Shown: positions 19,357-29,703, counted from the first letter of the stretch. The stretch is DNA of 64,000 bases from Hirschia baltica ATCC 49814 (GCF_000023785.1 NC_012982.1:496001-560000), one strand, 5' to 3'. A program made the numbers and translations. Notes: generated by a model not told the origin, from the letters alone.

Positions 19357-20301
19357 ATGGCTAGGCATGCGCGACATCAAGTCGGTGCACCACGCTTTGC
19401 AGCGCGTGCCGGAATTGCGGGTATTGCTATCGCTTTACTTGGCTTGTTGATGGTTCAGTCTTCCTCCGATGTTCGCAGGGCTTTGCAGCCTGCCCGAGCA
19501 CGTATGGATGGGATCACATCGCAACTATCAAGTGCGGCCAATCATCATTTTGCCGGATACACATGGTTGTTTGCAAACAAAGCCTCCAAAGAGCGCATTC
19601 GTGAACTTGAAAGTCAGGTTCACTCCTTAGAACGTTGGCGAGAAGCATCAAGAACGATGTCGCTGCGCATGGTTGAGTATGAGAATATGCTTGATCTAAT
19701 GGGAGAACCTCAAATCGGCGGTGTTACAGCGCGCGTCATTGCTGAAACAAATGGACCATTCACGCATTCACGGATTGCAAATGCGGGTGCAGTTCACGGT
19801 GTTTTTGATGGATTCGCCGTCGTTAATGAACACGGCCTGTTAGGGCGGGTTGTTCGAACTGGTCATCGCACGTCTCGAATTTTGCTTTTGACAGATTATA
19901 ATAGTCGTATTCCTGTCATGGGGAGAACTTCGTTGGACCGCGCTTTGCTTGTTGGAGATAAAAAAGTGGGCGCGCGCATATTGCATGCCGAAACGCCGGA
20001 TAAAATTGTTGAGGGCGAAGAGTGGGTCACATCTGGTGATGACGGGTTGTTTGAGCGCGGCCTTCGCGTGGGCTTTGCTCATCAGGATAAAGAAGGATGG
20101 CGTCTAGACTTAGCGATGCAACGCGATGCGATAGATTTCGTAAGAATTTTGCCACCTCCAAGCTTTGTTACACCTGAGGAATTGATGATAAGTGATGGCA
20201 AGCTTTTAACACCTAATACGGATGAAAATCTCACAAGTCAAAGTTTTGAAGAAGCTTCAAATTCTGAGCAGGGTGGTACGAATGTTGGAGGTCGCCCTTG
20301 A
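19357..20301 (+). CDS. mreC: rod-shape determining protein MreC
   Basis: Bitopic inner-membrane protein whose periplasmic part activates the RodA-PBP2 synthase. The ATG at 19357 has GGAGG 7 bases upstream; the longer frame from 19309 is not supported. One membrane helix (about 18-36), then a coiled coil (SKERIRELESQVHSLERWR) and the beta-rich MreC core with ARVIAETNGPFTHSRIANAG and LLGRVVRTGHRTSRILLLTD. 314 residues with an acidic tail. TTGA overlap with mreD. Confidence 0.95.
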   Translation: MARHARHQVGAPRFAARAGIAGIAIALLGLLMVQSSSDVRRALQPARARMDGITSQLSSAANHHFAGYTWLFANKASKERIRELESQVHSLERWREASRTMSLRMVEYENMLDLMGEPQIGGVTARVIAETNGPFTHSRIANAGAVHGVFDGFAVVNEHGLLGRVVRTGHRTSRILLLTDYNSRIPVMGRTSLDRALLVGDKKVGARILHAETPDKIVEGEEWVTSGDDGLFERGLRVGFAHQDKEGWRLDLAMQRDAIDFVRILPPPSFVTPEELMISDGKLLTPNTDENLTSQSFEEASNSEQGGTNVGGRP

Positions 20302-20804
20302 ACACAACCACACGCATAAGGCTGTTTCTTGGAGCGGTTTTTGCGATAGTCATATGTATGCTCGGTGCAACGCCGTTGCTTCACCATATGCCTTTCCCAT
20401 TGACTGACACTTGGCCGATTGCCGTGCTGCTTTATGCACTTTCGACTGTACGGTTGGGTATGTCTATTTGGGCCGCTGTCTTGATTGTGTTCGTAGGTTT
20501 GTTTCAAGATTTCATATGCGAAGCTCCCCTTGGAGCATGGGCGTTGGCTGGCTTGTGTGGATATGGTGCAGGCCTAGTGGCAAGAGGCAGTTTTCGAGCG
20601 ATGTCAGCTTCAATACCAGTTGAATTTGTTTCGATAATTATCGGTAGTATTGCAGGTTTGATGGGGCTGTCTTTAGCTGGAGATATTGCTGGCGGTGCTC
20701 AAGTTATCGACTTGTCATTAGTTGGAGACCTCATTTGGACTCTTGGGTTATATTATTTGTTAAGTCCGTTGTTTGCCCCATATGACGAGGCGTTGTCTGT
20801 ATGA
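20298..20804 (+). CDS. mreD: rod-shape determining protein MreD
   Basis: Integral membrane component of the elongasome, 168 residues with about five membrane helices. It starts at a TTG whose last two bases are the first two of the mreC stop (TTGA), with GGAGG 7 bases upstream. This indicates translational coupling. The pattern FQDFICEAPLGAWALAGLCGYG (Gly/Phe before an acidic residue) fits MreD. Its stop overlaps the next gene (ATGA). Confidence 0.9.
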   Translation: MNTTTRIRLFLGAVFAIVICMLGATPLLHHMPFPLTDTWPIAVLLYALSTVRLGMSIWAAVLIVFVGLFQDFICEAPLGAWALAGLCGYGAGLVARGSFRAMSASIPVEFVSIIIGSIAGLMGLSLAGDIAGGAQVIDLSLVGDLIWTLGLYYLLSPLFAPYDEALSV

Positions 20805-22768
20805 GTGCTAATAGATCAAAAGATGCTGAATTTACTCGCCGTTCCATAGTTATGGGAGCAGCGGGAGCTGTGTTATGGACAGGACTGGCTGCTCGGTTAA
20901 CGCAGCTGCAATTGTTTGAGGGTGACGAATACGCGGAATTAGCAACGGAAAATAGGATCAGGTTAGACCCTGCGCCTGCACGTAGAGGTGTGATTTTTGA
21001 TCGGTTTGGACAGCGACTAGCATCCAATAAAAGAAATTTTTATGTGCTGATTGTTCCTGAAGAGACAGATAATCTTGAGAATACGCTTACTCATTTAGGC
21101 AGATATATTCCCATCTCAGGAAGTAAACATCGTAAAATTTTATTGCAAGCGCGGCAGCAGGCTAGGTTTGTGCCCATTCCAGTCGCTGATGATTTAAGTT
21201 GGCAAGATTTTTCACGTATCAATGTGCATGCACCAGAGTTTAGAGGTGTTTATGCGGAAGTTGGCGAATTGCGCTCTTACCCTATGGGAGCAGCTTTTGC
21301 GCACACAATTGGCTATGTCGCACGCCCCAATAGGGAAGAGCTTGATAGTTTGATAGCTGCGGAAATTGCCCGTTTGCAAATTGGTCCTGATGATTTTGCG
21401 GGACAACGGCAAATTCAAAGCCGCATGCAAAGAATTTATCGCCACCCAGATATGCGTTTGGGCCGCCAAGGGATTGAGCAGCATGCCGAAACATATTTGA
21501 GAGGGATACCTGGCTTCCAACGGATTGCTGTAAATGCTTCAGGTCGTATCGTAGATCGGCTGCCAAGTGATGATGTCGCCCCCAAAGACGGTGGAGATAT
21601 TGTTTTAAGCTTTGATGCGGAAATTCAGAAATTTGCGATTGCCCGTTTTGGTGAAGAAAGCGGTAGCGCAGTTGTCATGGATATTAAGAGTGGCGAACTC
21701 ATTGCCATGGCTTCAACACCAGCGTTCAATCCGAATGACTTTGTATCTGGTATATCTCAGTCAAAATATAATGACCTTTTAGGCAATAAAAAATCTCCGC
21801 TTTATCACAAAGCTTATGATGGTCTGTATCCTCCAGGGTCAACGTTTAAGATGATTGTCGCGGCAGCAGCTTTGGAAGCAGGCGTCGCAACACCTAATGA
21901 TCATGTGTATTGCGGCGGAAAAACATGGTTTGGTGGCCGGGACTTCCACTGCTGGAAGCGTGGCGGGCATGGTTCTGTCAATATGAAGGGCGCAATTCAG
22001 AAATCTTGTGATGTGTATTTTTATGATATTGCACGTCGCATTGGTGTGCAGGGAATTGCAGATATGGCCCGGAAAATGGGGCTGGGACAAGTATATGAGT
22101 TGGGGATGACTGGTGGGAATGCCGGTGTGGTTCCTGATCCGGCTTGGAAGCAAGCTGCTAAACAGGAGCCATGGTATGAGGGTGAAACGCTCAATTATGG
22201 TATTGGTCAGGGATATTTGACGACTTCGCCGCTTCAATTGGCCGTGATGACAGCCAGAATTGCCGCAGAAAATGCCTCACCGTCGCCAAAAGTATTCATT
22301 GGCGGCGCAGCTGCGCCTGATCCGGGGGTGCCGCATTATGAGCCTCTGGATTCTGAAATTGCTGATCAATTGCGAGCTGGTATGTATGCCGTGACATCTG
22401 AACCAGGAGGGACAGCATTGCGTGCTGGTGATGTCGGAAATGGTCAACGTTTGGCCGGTAAGACGGGGACAGCGCAAGTGCGCCGTATTTCAACAGCAGA
22501 ACGTGTCACCGGTGTTGTTAAGAACGACCAATTACCTTGGAAATTGCGAGATCACGGCTTGTTTGTATGTTATGCACCTGCCGACAATCCTAAATATGTA
22601 TGTAGTGTGATTGTGGATCATGGTGGTGGGTCGAGTGCAGCTTACCCCATAGCAAGAGATATAATGACAGAAACGTTGAAGCGAGACCCCGTTTCAAAAG
22701 AGACGCACAAAGTGGCAAGCCCAATGGCGCAGGAAGAAAATAAAACTTCCACGAGTGAGGCGATTTAA
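20801..22768 (+). CDS. mrdA: penicillin-binding protein 2 (elongation transpeptidase)
   Basis: Class B PBP that crosslinks peptidoglycan during elongation, partner of RodA. One N-terminal membrane anchor (SIVMGAAGAVLWTGLAARL). The pedestal domain has RGVIFDRFGQRLASN. The transpeptidase domain carries STFK (Ser347, Lys350), SCD (the SxN/D motif of PBP2) and KTG (554-556). 655 residues, normal. It overlaps mreD by 4 bases and is followed 3 bases later by mrdB. Confidence 0.96.
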   Translation: MSANRSKDAEFTRRSIVMGAAGAVLWTGLAARLTQLQLFEGDEYAELATENRIRLDPAPARRGVIFDRFGQRLASNKRNFYVLIVPEETDNLENTLTHLGRYIPISGSKHRKILLQARQQARFVPIPVADDLSWQDFSRINVHAPEFRGVYAEVGELRSYPMGAAFAHTIGYVARPNREELDSLIAAEIARLQIGPDDFAGQRQIQSRMQRIYRHPDMRLGRQGIEQHAETYLRGIPGFQRIAVNASGRIVDRLPSDDVAPKDGGDIVLSFDAEIQKFAIARFGEESGSAVVMDIKSGELIAMASTPAFNPNDFVSGISQSKYNDLLGNKKSPLYHKAYDGLYPPGSTFKMIVAAAALEAGVATPNDHVYCGGKTWFGGRDFHCWKRGGHGSVNMKGAIQKSCDVYFYDIARRIGVQGIADMARKMGLGQVYELGMTGGNAGVVPDPAWKQAAKQEPWYEGETLNYGIGQGYLTTSPLQLAVMTARIAAENASPSPKVFIGGAAAPDPGVPHYEPLDSEIADQLRAGMYAVTSEPGGTALRAGDVGNGQRLAGKTGTAQVRRISTAERVTGVVKNDQLPWKLRDHGLFVCYAPADNPKYVCSVIVDHGGGSSAAYPIARDIMTETLKRDPVSKETHKVASPMAQEENKTSTSEAI

Positions 22769-22771
22769 TTA

Positions 22772-23911
22772 ATGCGGATTATCGCCGAAAAGCTAACTTT
22801 GATTGATAAGTTGAGAAACTTACACTGGTCATTATTGCTGACATTTATTGCGATTGCTTCTTTTGGTACGGCAGTTTTGGTTTCCGTCACGCTTAAAGAC
22901 CCAAGTATGGCGGATATTCCGTGGCAACATATAACGCGGTTTGTGTTCGTGTTACTTGCAACAATCGGTTTAGCGCTGGCCCCAATTCGATTATGGGCGA
23001 TGATCGCCTATCCACTATATTTGGGGGCGCTTTTCTTACTTGTCTTAGTTGAACTGTTTGGAACAATTGGAGGAGGTGCTCAGCGTTGGCTGGATATCGG
23101 ACCCGTTTTGATTCAACCATCGGAATTTATGAAAATTGCGATTTTGCTCGCTTTGGCAAGATATTATCATCAAACGAGTGAAAACAGCCCGCCCAATTTG
23201 TGGAATCATATTATGGCGGGAATCATTATTATCGTTCCTACAATACTTGTATTGAAGCAACCTGATTTGGGAACGTCATTGATGCTGGCTGCCACAGGCG
23301 GAGTTGTTATTTTTTGTGCTGGATTATCATGGAAAATAATTATAGCGGGCATACTCGGGGTACTTTTGTCTATTTGGCCCGTCTATCAGTTTGGTTTGAA
23401 AGATTATCAGAAAGAACGCGTTTATACCTTTCTGGACCCTTCAAGAGATCCGCTTGGTGCGGGCTATCAATTACAGCAAGCAAAAATAGCAATTGGGTCT
23501 GGAGGCCTTCAAGGCAAAGGCTTTATGCAAGGCACGCAGTCTCAGAATAATTACATTCCCGAACAGCACACAGATTTCATTTTTACGATTATTGCAGAAG
23601 AATTTGGATTTGTTGGTTCAATGTCGCTTTTGACCGCATGGGCTGTTGCTTTGATATTTGGTCTCTTGGTCGGCAATCGATCAACAACAGTGTTTGGGGC
23701 GTTGGCGGCGGCGGGAGTGGTCGCCACGTTGGCATTCTATGTCGTGGTTAATATCGGAATGGTCATGGGCTTGATGCCCGTTGTTGGTGTACCATTGCCG
23801 TTGATTTCGCATGGTGGGACGGCGATGATGACGGTAATGTTAGGGTTTTCTATTCTTTTAATGGTTCACATCCACCGTGATCAAACAATGGTCCTTAAAG
23901 GGGTTCTTTAG
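22772..23911 (+). CDS. mrdB: RodA peptidoglycan glycosyltransferase (SEDS)
   Basis: SEDS-family polymerase that makes glycan strands with PBP2. 379 residues, ten membrane helices. Recognisable motifs are GGAQRWLDIGPVLIQPSEFMKIA, the LKQPDLGTSLM segment with the catalytic-loop Asp, DPLGAGYQLQQAKIAIGSGG, GKGFMQGTQSQ, NYIPEQHTDFIFTIIAEEFGF and GMVMGLMPVVGVPLPLISHGGTAM. Last gene of the mre/mrd operon. Confidence 0.96.
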   Translation: MRIIAEKLTLIDKLRNLHWSLLLTFIAIASFGTAVLVSVTLKDPSMADIPWQHITRFVFVLLATIGLALAPIRLWAMIAYPLYLGALFLLVLVELFGTIGGGAQRWLDIGPVLIQPSEFMKIAILLALARYYHQTSENSPPNLWNHIMAGIIIIVPTILVLKQPDLGTSLMLAATGGVVIFCAGLSWKIIIAGILGVLLSIWPVYQFGLKDYQKERVYTFLDPSRDPLGAGYQLQQAKIAIGSGGLQGKGFMQGTQSQNNYIPEQHTDFIFTIIAEEFGFVGSMSLLTAWAVALIFGLLVGNRSTTVFGALAAAGVVATLAFYVVVNIGMVMGLMPVVGVPLPLISHGGTAMMTVMLGFSILLMVHIHRDQTMVLKGVL

Positions 23912-24003
23912 CGCAATTTCAATGAAATGATTGACCTTCGTGCTCGGTTCGGTGAAGTTCTAGTGCTGATTTGCGTAAAATAGACAAGCGGAGCAATAAT
24001 TAT

Positions 24004-25407
24004 ATGGTGGGCAATCCATCGGGGGATATTAGCCGAAAGAGTGATACTTGGGGATCACGTTTTGGTTTCATTATGGCGGCAGTTGGATCTTCTGTTGGCC
24101 TTGGAAATTTCTGGCGCTTTCCATACACGGCGGGAGAGAATGGAGGCGGGGCCTTTATTCTGATATACTTGCTCTGTGTCGTGGCAATCGGTTTGCCTGT
24201 TCTCATGGGAGAATATGCATTGGGCCGTAAAGCTGGTATGTCGTCAGTTGAGGGTATTCAATCTTTAGCGCGAAATGCAGGTAAATCCGAAAATTGGGGT
24301 ATTATCGGTTGGGTTGGTGTTTTTGCGTCAACTTTCATCGTTTCATTCTATATGGTGATTTCCGCGTGGATTTTAGCTTTCGTACTTCAAGCGATAGGCG
24401 GTAATTTCGCAGGGATCACGCCTGAACAATCTGGTCAGAATTTCGGTGAAACGATCAGTAATCGCGGCAATATAATGGGGCTATTATTGGTGTTCCTAAT
24501 AGCCAATGCTGTGATTGTTGGGCGCGGTGTGAAAGGCGGCATTGAAAAAGCAGCAACTATTTTGATGCCTGCTTTCTTCATTATGCTTTTAGGAGTTGTC
24601 GCATTTGCGGTTACAACGGGTGACCTGAAACAGACTGTATCATTTCTTCTTTCACCAGACTGGAGTGCTGTGAATTTTAGCACGTTCCTAGCAGCGCTTG
24701 GTCAAGCTTGTTTCTCATTGAGTGTTGGATCTGTATTGATGGTTACCTACGGGTCATATCTTTCAAGAGACACTAATATCCCGCGGTCATCCTTTATCGT
24801 AGCGGGAGCGGATACAATGGTTGCGATTATCGCAGGGTTTGCGATTTTTCCAATCGTATTTCAAGCGGGACTTGACCCAGCTGGTGGGCCTGGATTGTTC
24901 TTTGTGTCTCTTCCGGTCGCTTTTGGGAGTATTCCTGGCGGTAACATTATTGCCATGGTATTTTTCTCATTAGCATTATTTGCAGCTTTCACATCCTCAA
25001 TTTCACTCTATGAGGTGTCAGTTTCTTGGCTCGAAGAGCGTCATGGTGTTCATCGCATGGGTGCATCCATGGGAATGGCATTCATTCTTTTTGTTGTTGG
25101 CGTGGCATATATTTATTCTGGAGATTATCTGGATTTTGTTGATTTCTTGACGGGGAATATTCTTCTGCCTCTGGGAGCGCTATTTATAGCGATCTTTATT
25201 GGTTGGGTTTTGCCAAAATTAGATATGCTGGAAGAAATCGAAGATCAGAAATTGCATGCAGTTTGGTATACGGCACTGCGTTGGTTTGTGCCTGTTTTTG
25301 TCGGAATTATTCTGTTCTTTGGAATTTTCGATGGATTGCAGGACACATTTGGCGTGCAAATGCCAGCATTTATGGAAAGCCTAATTGGTAGCAATAAATC
25401 CGTTTAA
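24004..25407 (+). CDS. Na+-dependent transporter of the NSS/SNF family
   Basis: LeuT-fold secondary transporter, about 467 residues from the ATG at 24004; a TTG at 23971 would add 11 residues. The family signature is the TM1 segment AVGSSVGLGNFWRFPYTAGENGGGAF, with the unwound Na+/substrate site, followed by 11-12 helices. Bacterial members take up amino acids with Na+. The substrate cannot be stated. Standalone gene with a strong terminator shared with the convergent pip gene. Confidence 0.92.
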   Translation: MVGNPSGDISRKSDTWGSRFGFIMAAVGSSVGLGNFWRFPYTAGENGGGAFILIYLLCVVAIGLPVLMGEYALGRKAGMSSVEGIQSLARNAGKSENWGIIGWVGVFASTFIVSFYMVISAWILAFVLQAIGGNFAGITPEQSGQNFGETISNRGNIMGLLLVFLIANAVIVGRGVKGGIEKAATILMPAFFIMLLGVVAFAVTTGDLKQTVSFLLSPDWSAVNFSTFLAALGQACFSLSVGSVLMVTYGSYLSRDTNIPRSSFIVAGADTMVAIIAGFAIFPIVFQAGLDPAGGPGLFFVSLPVAFGSIPGGNIIAMVFFSLALFAAFTSSISLYEVSVSWLEERHGVHRMGASMGMAFILFVVGVAYIYSGDYLDFVDFLTGNILLPLGALFIAIFIGWVLPKLDMLEEIEDQKLHAVWYTALRWFVPVFVGIILFFGIFDGLQDTFGVQMPAFMESLIGSNKSV

Positions 25408-25435
25408 GGCGACTGATTATTGAAAATAAAAAAAA

Positions 25436-25466
25436 GGCAGCTTCGACATTCCGAAGCTGCCTTTTT
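25436..25466. terminator. bidirectional terminator between the NSS transporter gene and pip
   Basis: Perfect 10-bp stem GGCAGCTTCG (25436-25445) with CGAAGCTGCC (25452-25461), flanked by five As and five Ts, so it can serve both convergent genes. Confidence 0.9.
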
Positions 25467-25485
25467 ATTGAATATTACGGCGAAG

Positions 25486-26457
25486 CTAACTAAATTTTTC
25501 TGCCATCAATTCTGTGGCTCGTATGAGCTCATCCACTATTCCAGGTTCCATGCTGGAATGCCCAGCATCACCAATAATTTTTAGTTCCGCACCATCCCAA
25601 GCTTTGTTCAGTGCCCATGCCGACGAAAGCGGCGTGACAACATCGTATCGACCGTGAACAATGACACCTGGCAAATTTCCAAAACTTGCTGCTTGTTCCA
25701 ATAACCAGCCATCTTTTTCAAAAAAGCCTTTATTCCAGAAATAATGGCATTCAATGCGGGCAAAAGCATCGACAAACGCTTGTTCTTCAAATTTGGAAGG
25801 AAGCATTGATGGGCCTCGTATAGAAAGAGTTTCTCCCTCCCATTGAGACCAAGATTTAGCTGCCGCCGCGCGCTCTTCTGCATCGCTGCCTGTAAGGCGT
25901 GAATAGAAGGCTTTAAGGAGGTTGTTACGTTCACTTTTAGGAATTGGAGCAATGTATCTATCATACGCGTCCGGAAAGAGGCGACTCGCACCTTCCTGAT
26001 AAAACCACTGAATTTCTGCTTTTGTGAGAAGGAAAATACCGCGCAATACTAGGCCTAGTGTCGTTGATCGGTGAACGGCTGCGTATGTGAGGGCGAGTGT
26101 GCTTCCCCATGATCCACCAAATAATAGCCATTTTTCGACTTTCAGGTGCTCGCGAAGTTTTTCCATATCCGAAACGAGATCCCAAGTCGTGTTCTCTTGC
26201 AATTCCGAAAATGGAGAAGAGCGACCACACCCACGTTGGTCAAAAATAATGATTCTGTATTTGGTCGGGTCAAAAAAACGGCGCATGTCTGGGTTTGAGC
26301 CGCCGCCAGGGCCACCATGAAGAGCGATAACGGGGATACCGTCGGGATTTCCAGATTCTTCCCAGTATAGTTCGTGAATGTCGGATACACGAAGACGCCC
26401 AACTTTATTCGAGTCTATTCTGGGAAAAAGAAATTTGCGTGATCGATTATTGTTCAT
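25486..26457 (-). CDS. pip: proline iminopeptidase
   Basis: Alpha/beta-hydrolase (peptidase S33) that removes N-terminal proline from peptides in the cytoplasm. HGGPGG (47-52) forms the oxyanion hole, DQRGCGRS is the next signature, and the nucleophile is Ser116 in GGSWGS. The C-terminal GDAGHSSMEPG provides His, and the Asp lies in HGRYDVVTP. 323 residues, as in the family. Confidence 0.94.
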   Translation of the reverse strand: MNNNRSRKFLFPRIDSNKVGRLRVSDIHELYWEESGNPDGIPVIALHGGPGGGSNPDMRRFFDPTKYRIIIFDQRGCGRSSPFSELQENTTWDLVSDMEKLREHLKVEKWLLFGGSWGSTLALTYAAVHRSTTLGLVLRGIFLLTKAEIQWFYQEGASRLFPDAYDRYIAPIPKSERNNLLKAFYSRLTGSDAEERAAAAKSWSQWEGETLSIRGPSMLPSKFEEQAFVDAFARIECHYFWNKGFFEKDGWLLEQAASFGNLPGVIVHGRYDVVTPLSSAWALNKAWDGAELKIIGDAGHSSMEPGIVDELIRATELMAEKFS

Positions 26458-26582
26458 GACTGCTTCACTAGTACTGTTTTATAAAGAATTGAAGGACTCT
26501 CGTTAAAAGATGTTCACGTTTCTTCTAAATTGTTGTTATATGCAACAGGGTGGGTGAAACGGTGTTAAGCGGGGAAAAGGTA

Positions 26583-27221
26583 TTGTCGCGTAGAATTTTC
26601 GTCGGAATCATTGCTGGAACTACTCTGTTGTCTAGTGGCTGTGCCACAGTTGCTGTTTTTGAAACTGTATCTGAAACTGAGATACAGCTTACGAAACCCC
26701 AGTCTGAATTACATAAAGCATCAGTCGCTTTTTGTGAAACAAGTCAGGACTCAAAATGGGCAAATGGCGAAAGTAACTTTTCAGCACTGATGAAAATATG
26801 GGGCGGTGACAATGAGGTTGGCAAAGCTTACTGGGAACATCTTACGCAATTTGAGCCTGACGCAAGTGAAATTGCTGAATTAGTCAATTATGATGTTTCA
26901 AGTGCGATTGAAAGTCTCGCCGAGGTAAATCAACTCGCGCAGGCATTATTGCCATCTCATGGGGCTGTAACCAAGCCTAGAAATGCTGATGTACGTGAAT
27001 TTGAACGCGTCGTGATTCACGCCGGACAAGCGCGGGAAACATTTGCAGCATCATTTTTAAGAATAAAGCAAACAGATAGTTCCGCGTTGGAAGATATTGA
27101 CCCGGTTAAAGTTCTTGAGCCATTCGACAAAGAGTTGGAATTGGCGCGTTTGATTGTGGATGGACTTGCTGCGGCACGTATGTCTGAAGTTCTGGCATCC
27201 TTGGAAGAGCCCACTTCATAA
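26583..27221 (+). CDS. lipoprotein of unknown function
   Basis: About 212 residues from a TTG at 26583 (MSRRIFVG), preceded by a purine-rich GGGGAAAAGG; a GTG at 26550 is the alternative. The signal peptide ends in the lipobox LLSSGC. The mature protein is helical, charged and soluble with no recognised domain. It lies between divergent pip and the MFS gene downstream, with no obvious partner. Confidence 0.72.
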   Translation: MSRRIFVGIIAGTTLLSSGCATVAVFETVSETEIQLTKPQSELHKASVAFCETSQDSKWANGESNFSALMKIWGGDNEVGKAYWEHLTQFEPDASEIAELVNYDVSSAIESLAEVNQLAQALLPSHGAVTKPRNADVREFERVVIHAGQARETFAASFLRIKQTDSSALEDIDPVKVLEPFDKELELARLIVDGLAAARMSEVLASLEEPTS

Positions 27222-27334
27222 TAATTTCAATTGGGTCGATTGATCTGAAAAGTGCGATATTTTTAATTGCGCCAAGAAATTTCTTGTTTAAATAGTCTAA
27301 GCTAAGACAGTTTGATTGAAGGAATTTGCTCGAC

Positions 27335-28495
27335 ATGAGTAACGCATGGCGAGCCACAGCATATCTAAGTCTTTTCTATTTTATTTTTGGGCTTCAATTA
27401 CCCTATTTGCCGGTCTGGCTGGAAACTGCGCGTGGTCTAGATGGGCCTCAGATCAGCTTCGTACTATTTGGTGCTCTTTTGGCGCGTGTTATCGTTGGAC
27501 CGGTGATTTCTGGATGGGCCGATGCGCGCACAGCAAAAATTGCTTCGGTTCTAATGGCTGCTGGGGCCGGATTTGGTTATTTTGTATTAAATCTCACCTT
27601 TGATCCAATTTTACTTGCGATTGTTGGCTTCTTTTTGATGTCGATAGTGCACGCTATCATCCCGTTGGGAGAATCTAGCCTTTTACTCGTGGCTGGCGAA
27701 AGCAGACCAAGTTTTGGTCAAGGGCGTGCTCTAGCATCCCTGTCTTTTGTATTCGGCGTATTTTCTGGTGGTTTTCTTATCCAATATGTTGGTGTGTCCA
27801 GTTTGGTGCCGGTGATCACTTGTCTCTTTGTTGGCTTGATGCTGATAGGTTGGTTGGTGCCGTCCATTCCCTTGGGAGAAAGCGGCACAGAAGCTGGGCT
27901 GTGGTCGCGTATGGCGCGAGGTATCCGATTATATCGACGTCCTACCTTATATTTGCTTTTGATAAGCGCGTCCTGCATTCAGGCAGCTCATGCATTTTAT
28001 TATGGGTTCTCCACAGTGATCTGGGAAAAGCAGGGGTTTTCGGGAACAGAAATTAGTTTTTTATGGGTAACAGGCGTATTGCTAGAAATAGCATTTCTTG
28101 CTTTTGCATCTAAATTTCCAGCATGGGTTACACCTCAGCGTCTCGTATTGATAGGGGCGATAGGGGCAGTGCTGCGTTGGGTTTCGTATGGGTTTGCCCC
28201 TGATCTGTTAAGTGCTTTTATTTTACAAAATCTCCATGCATTAACCTTTGCTGCGACATTTATCGGAGGTGTTCGCATGGTGCATAGCGAGGTTGCCAAA
28301 CAAGATCAGACCTTGGCATTGTCTCTTCTTGCTGCGATTGCTGGCGCTATGACTGGGGCTGCTGGGGTATTATCTGGCTATTTATACGAAGGAATTGGCG
28401 TTCGAGGATATTGGGCTATGGCTGCATTGGCGGCAATTGGAGGCTTATTCGCGTGCTTGATGATGTTAAGGATATCTACTCGCCTTGAACGATAA
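27335..28495 (+). CDS. MFS transporter, PPP/HcaT-like
   Basis: 386 residues and 12 membrane helices. The N-terminal FYFIFGLQLPYLPVWLETARGLDGPQIS and the loop motif GWADARTAK fit the MFS_1-like/phenylpropionate permease (HcaT, YfiS) group. The ATG at 27335 has AAGGAA 10 bases upstream. Substrate unknown; no catabolic genes adjoin it. Confidence 0.88.
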   Translation: MSNAWRATAYLSLFYFIFGLQLPYLPVWLETARGLDGPQISFVLFGALLARVIVGPVISGWADARTAKIASVLMAAGAGFGYFVLNLTFDPILLAIVGFFLMSIVHAIIPLGESSLLLVAGESRPSFGQGRALASLSFVFGVFSGGFLIQYVGVSSLVPVITCLFVGLMLIGWLVPSIPLGESGTEAGLWSRMARGIRLYRRPTLYLLLISASCIQAAHAFYYGFSTVIWEKQGFSGTEISFLWVTGVLLEIAFLAFASKFPAWVTPQRLVLIGAIGAVLRWVSYGFAPDLLSAFILQNLHALTFAATFIGGVRMVHSEVAKQDQTLALSLLAAIAGAMTGAAGVLSGYLYEGIGVRGYWAMAALAAIGGLFACLMMLRISTRLER

Positions 28496-28560
28496 AGTAG
28501 GTGATTTTTAAAGCTATTTAGTAGAGTTTAAGTCAAGAATGGACGCGATAGGAGCGCTTC

Positions 28561-29703
28561 TTGGCACATGCCCAAGCTCGATTTGATATCACTACAGACC
28601 TAGCGGGTGATCCTGTTATGGTGCTGGAGGGAGCGTGGACGGCATTCACTGTTGGTGCAATTGATAAACCCTTACGTCAACTCACGTCCAAAGATGTCAG
28701 TAAAGATGTCTCGTTAGATGTCTCTCAATTAGAAGATTTTGATACTGCCGGTGCGTATGTTGTGGATCGTACGCTTCGCCAATTGGGTGCCCCTTCTGGT
28801 AGTTTGGCGAAAATAGTTGGAGACACACATAGTGTCATCTCCCTGCTTACCGCTGTAAACGCTGCCAAACCTGAGCCAGTTAAGAAAGCAAAAGATAGGC
28901 ATGGCTTCACCCAGTTGCTTGACCGAGTTGGCCATGGAACTGTCGATGCCTTAAAAGAGGGTTGGGGTATTTTGGAATTCATCGGTGAAGCATTCACAAC
29001 TGTTTTCTTTTTGCTTCTAAATCCCAAGAAAATACGGTGGACATCCGTTGTCGCTATAATGGAAGAAGCAGGCTTGAATGCGCTTCCAATCGTGTCGATG
29101 TTATCTTTCTTTATCGGTATCGTGATCGCCTTTTTGGGGGTGAATTTGCTTCAATCTTTTGGGGCGCAAGTTTTCACTGTCGAAATGGTCGGATTTCTGA
29201 TGTTGCGTGAATTTGGTTTGGTGCTGACGGCTATTTTGCTGGCGGGGCGAACGGATAGTTCATTTACGGCTGAAATTGGCGCAATGAAGATGCGGGAAGA
29301 AGTCGATGCAATGCGGGTCATGGGGTTGAACCCGATGGAAGTATTGGTGGCTCCAAGGTTAATAGCATTGCTTGTGATGACACCTTTCCTGTCATTTTTT
29401 GCGATGATTTCGGGACTCGTGGGAGGTTTGTTGGTGATGTGGGGTGTGATGGATATCTCCCCAGCCATGTTCATTCAACGCATTCAAGACACCGTTCCAG
29501 GTCAAAATTTTTGGGTAGGAATTGTAAAAGCGCCTGTGTTTGCAACTGTAATTGCGCTGGTTGGGTGTCGTCAGGGATTGCTTGTATCAGGTGATGTTCA
29601 ATCTCTTGGTCAGCGCACCACTTCATCTGTCGTTCAGGCCATTTTCCTTGTCATTGTCATCGATGCAATCTTTGCCATCCTCTATATGGAGATGGGATTG
29701 TAA
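28561..29703 (+). CDS. mlaE: MlaE-family ABC permease with N-terminal STAS domain
   Basis: Permease of an Mla-type phospholipid transporter between inner and outer membranes. Residues 1 to about 110 form a STAS domain (LDVSQLEDFDTAGAYVVDRTLR), equivalent to a fused MlaB. The MlaE permease follows with VEMVGFLMLREFGLVLTAILLAGRTDSSFTAEIGAMKMREEVDAM. The TTG start at 28561 has AGGAG 6 bases upstream. First gene of a four-gene operon; its stop overlaps the next ATG (TAATG). Confidence 0.92.
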   Translation: MAHAQARFDITTDLAGDPVMVLEGAWTAFTVGAIDKPLRQLTSKDVSKDVSLDVSQLEDFDTAGAYVVDRTLRQLGAPSGSLAKIVGDTHSVISLLTAVNAAKPEPVKKAKDRHGFTQLLDRVGHGTVDALKEGWGILEFIGEAFTTVFFLLLNPKKIRWTSVVAIMEEAGLNALPIVSMLSFFIGIVIAFLGVNLLQSFGAQVFTVEMVGFLMLREFGLVLTAILLAGRTDSSFTAEIGAMKMREEVDAMRVMGLNPMEVLVAPRLIALLVMTPFLSFFAMISGLVGGLLVMWGVMDISPAMFIQRIQDTVPGQNFWVGIVKAPVFATVIALVGCRQGLLVSGDVQSLGQRTTSSVVQAIFLVIVIDAIFAILYMEMGL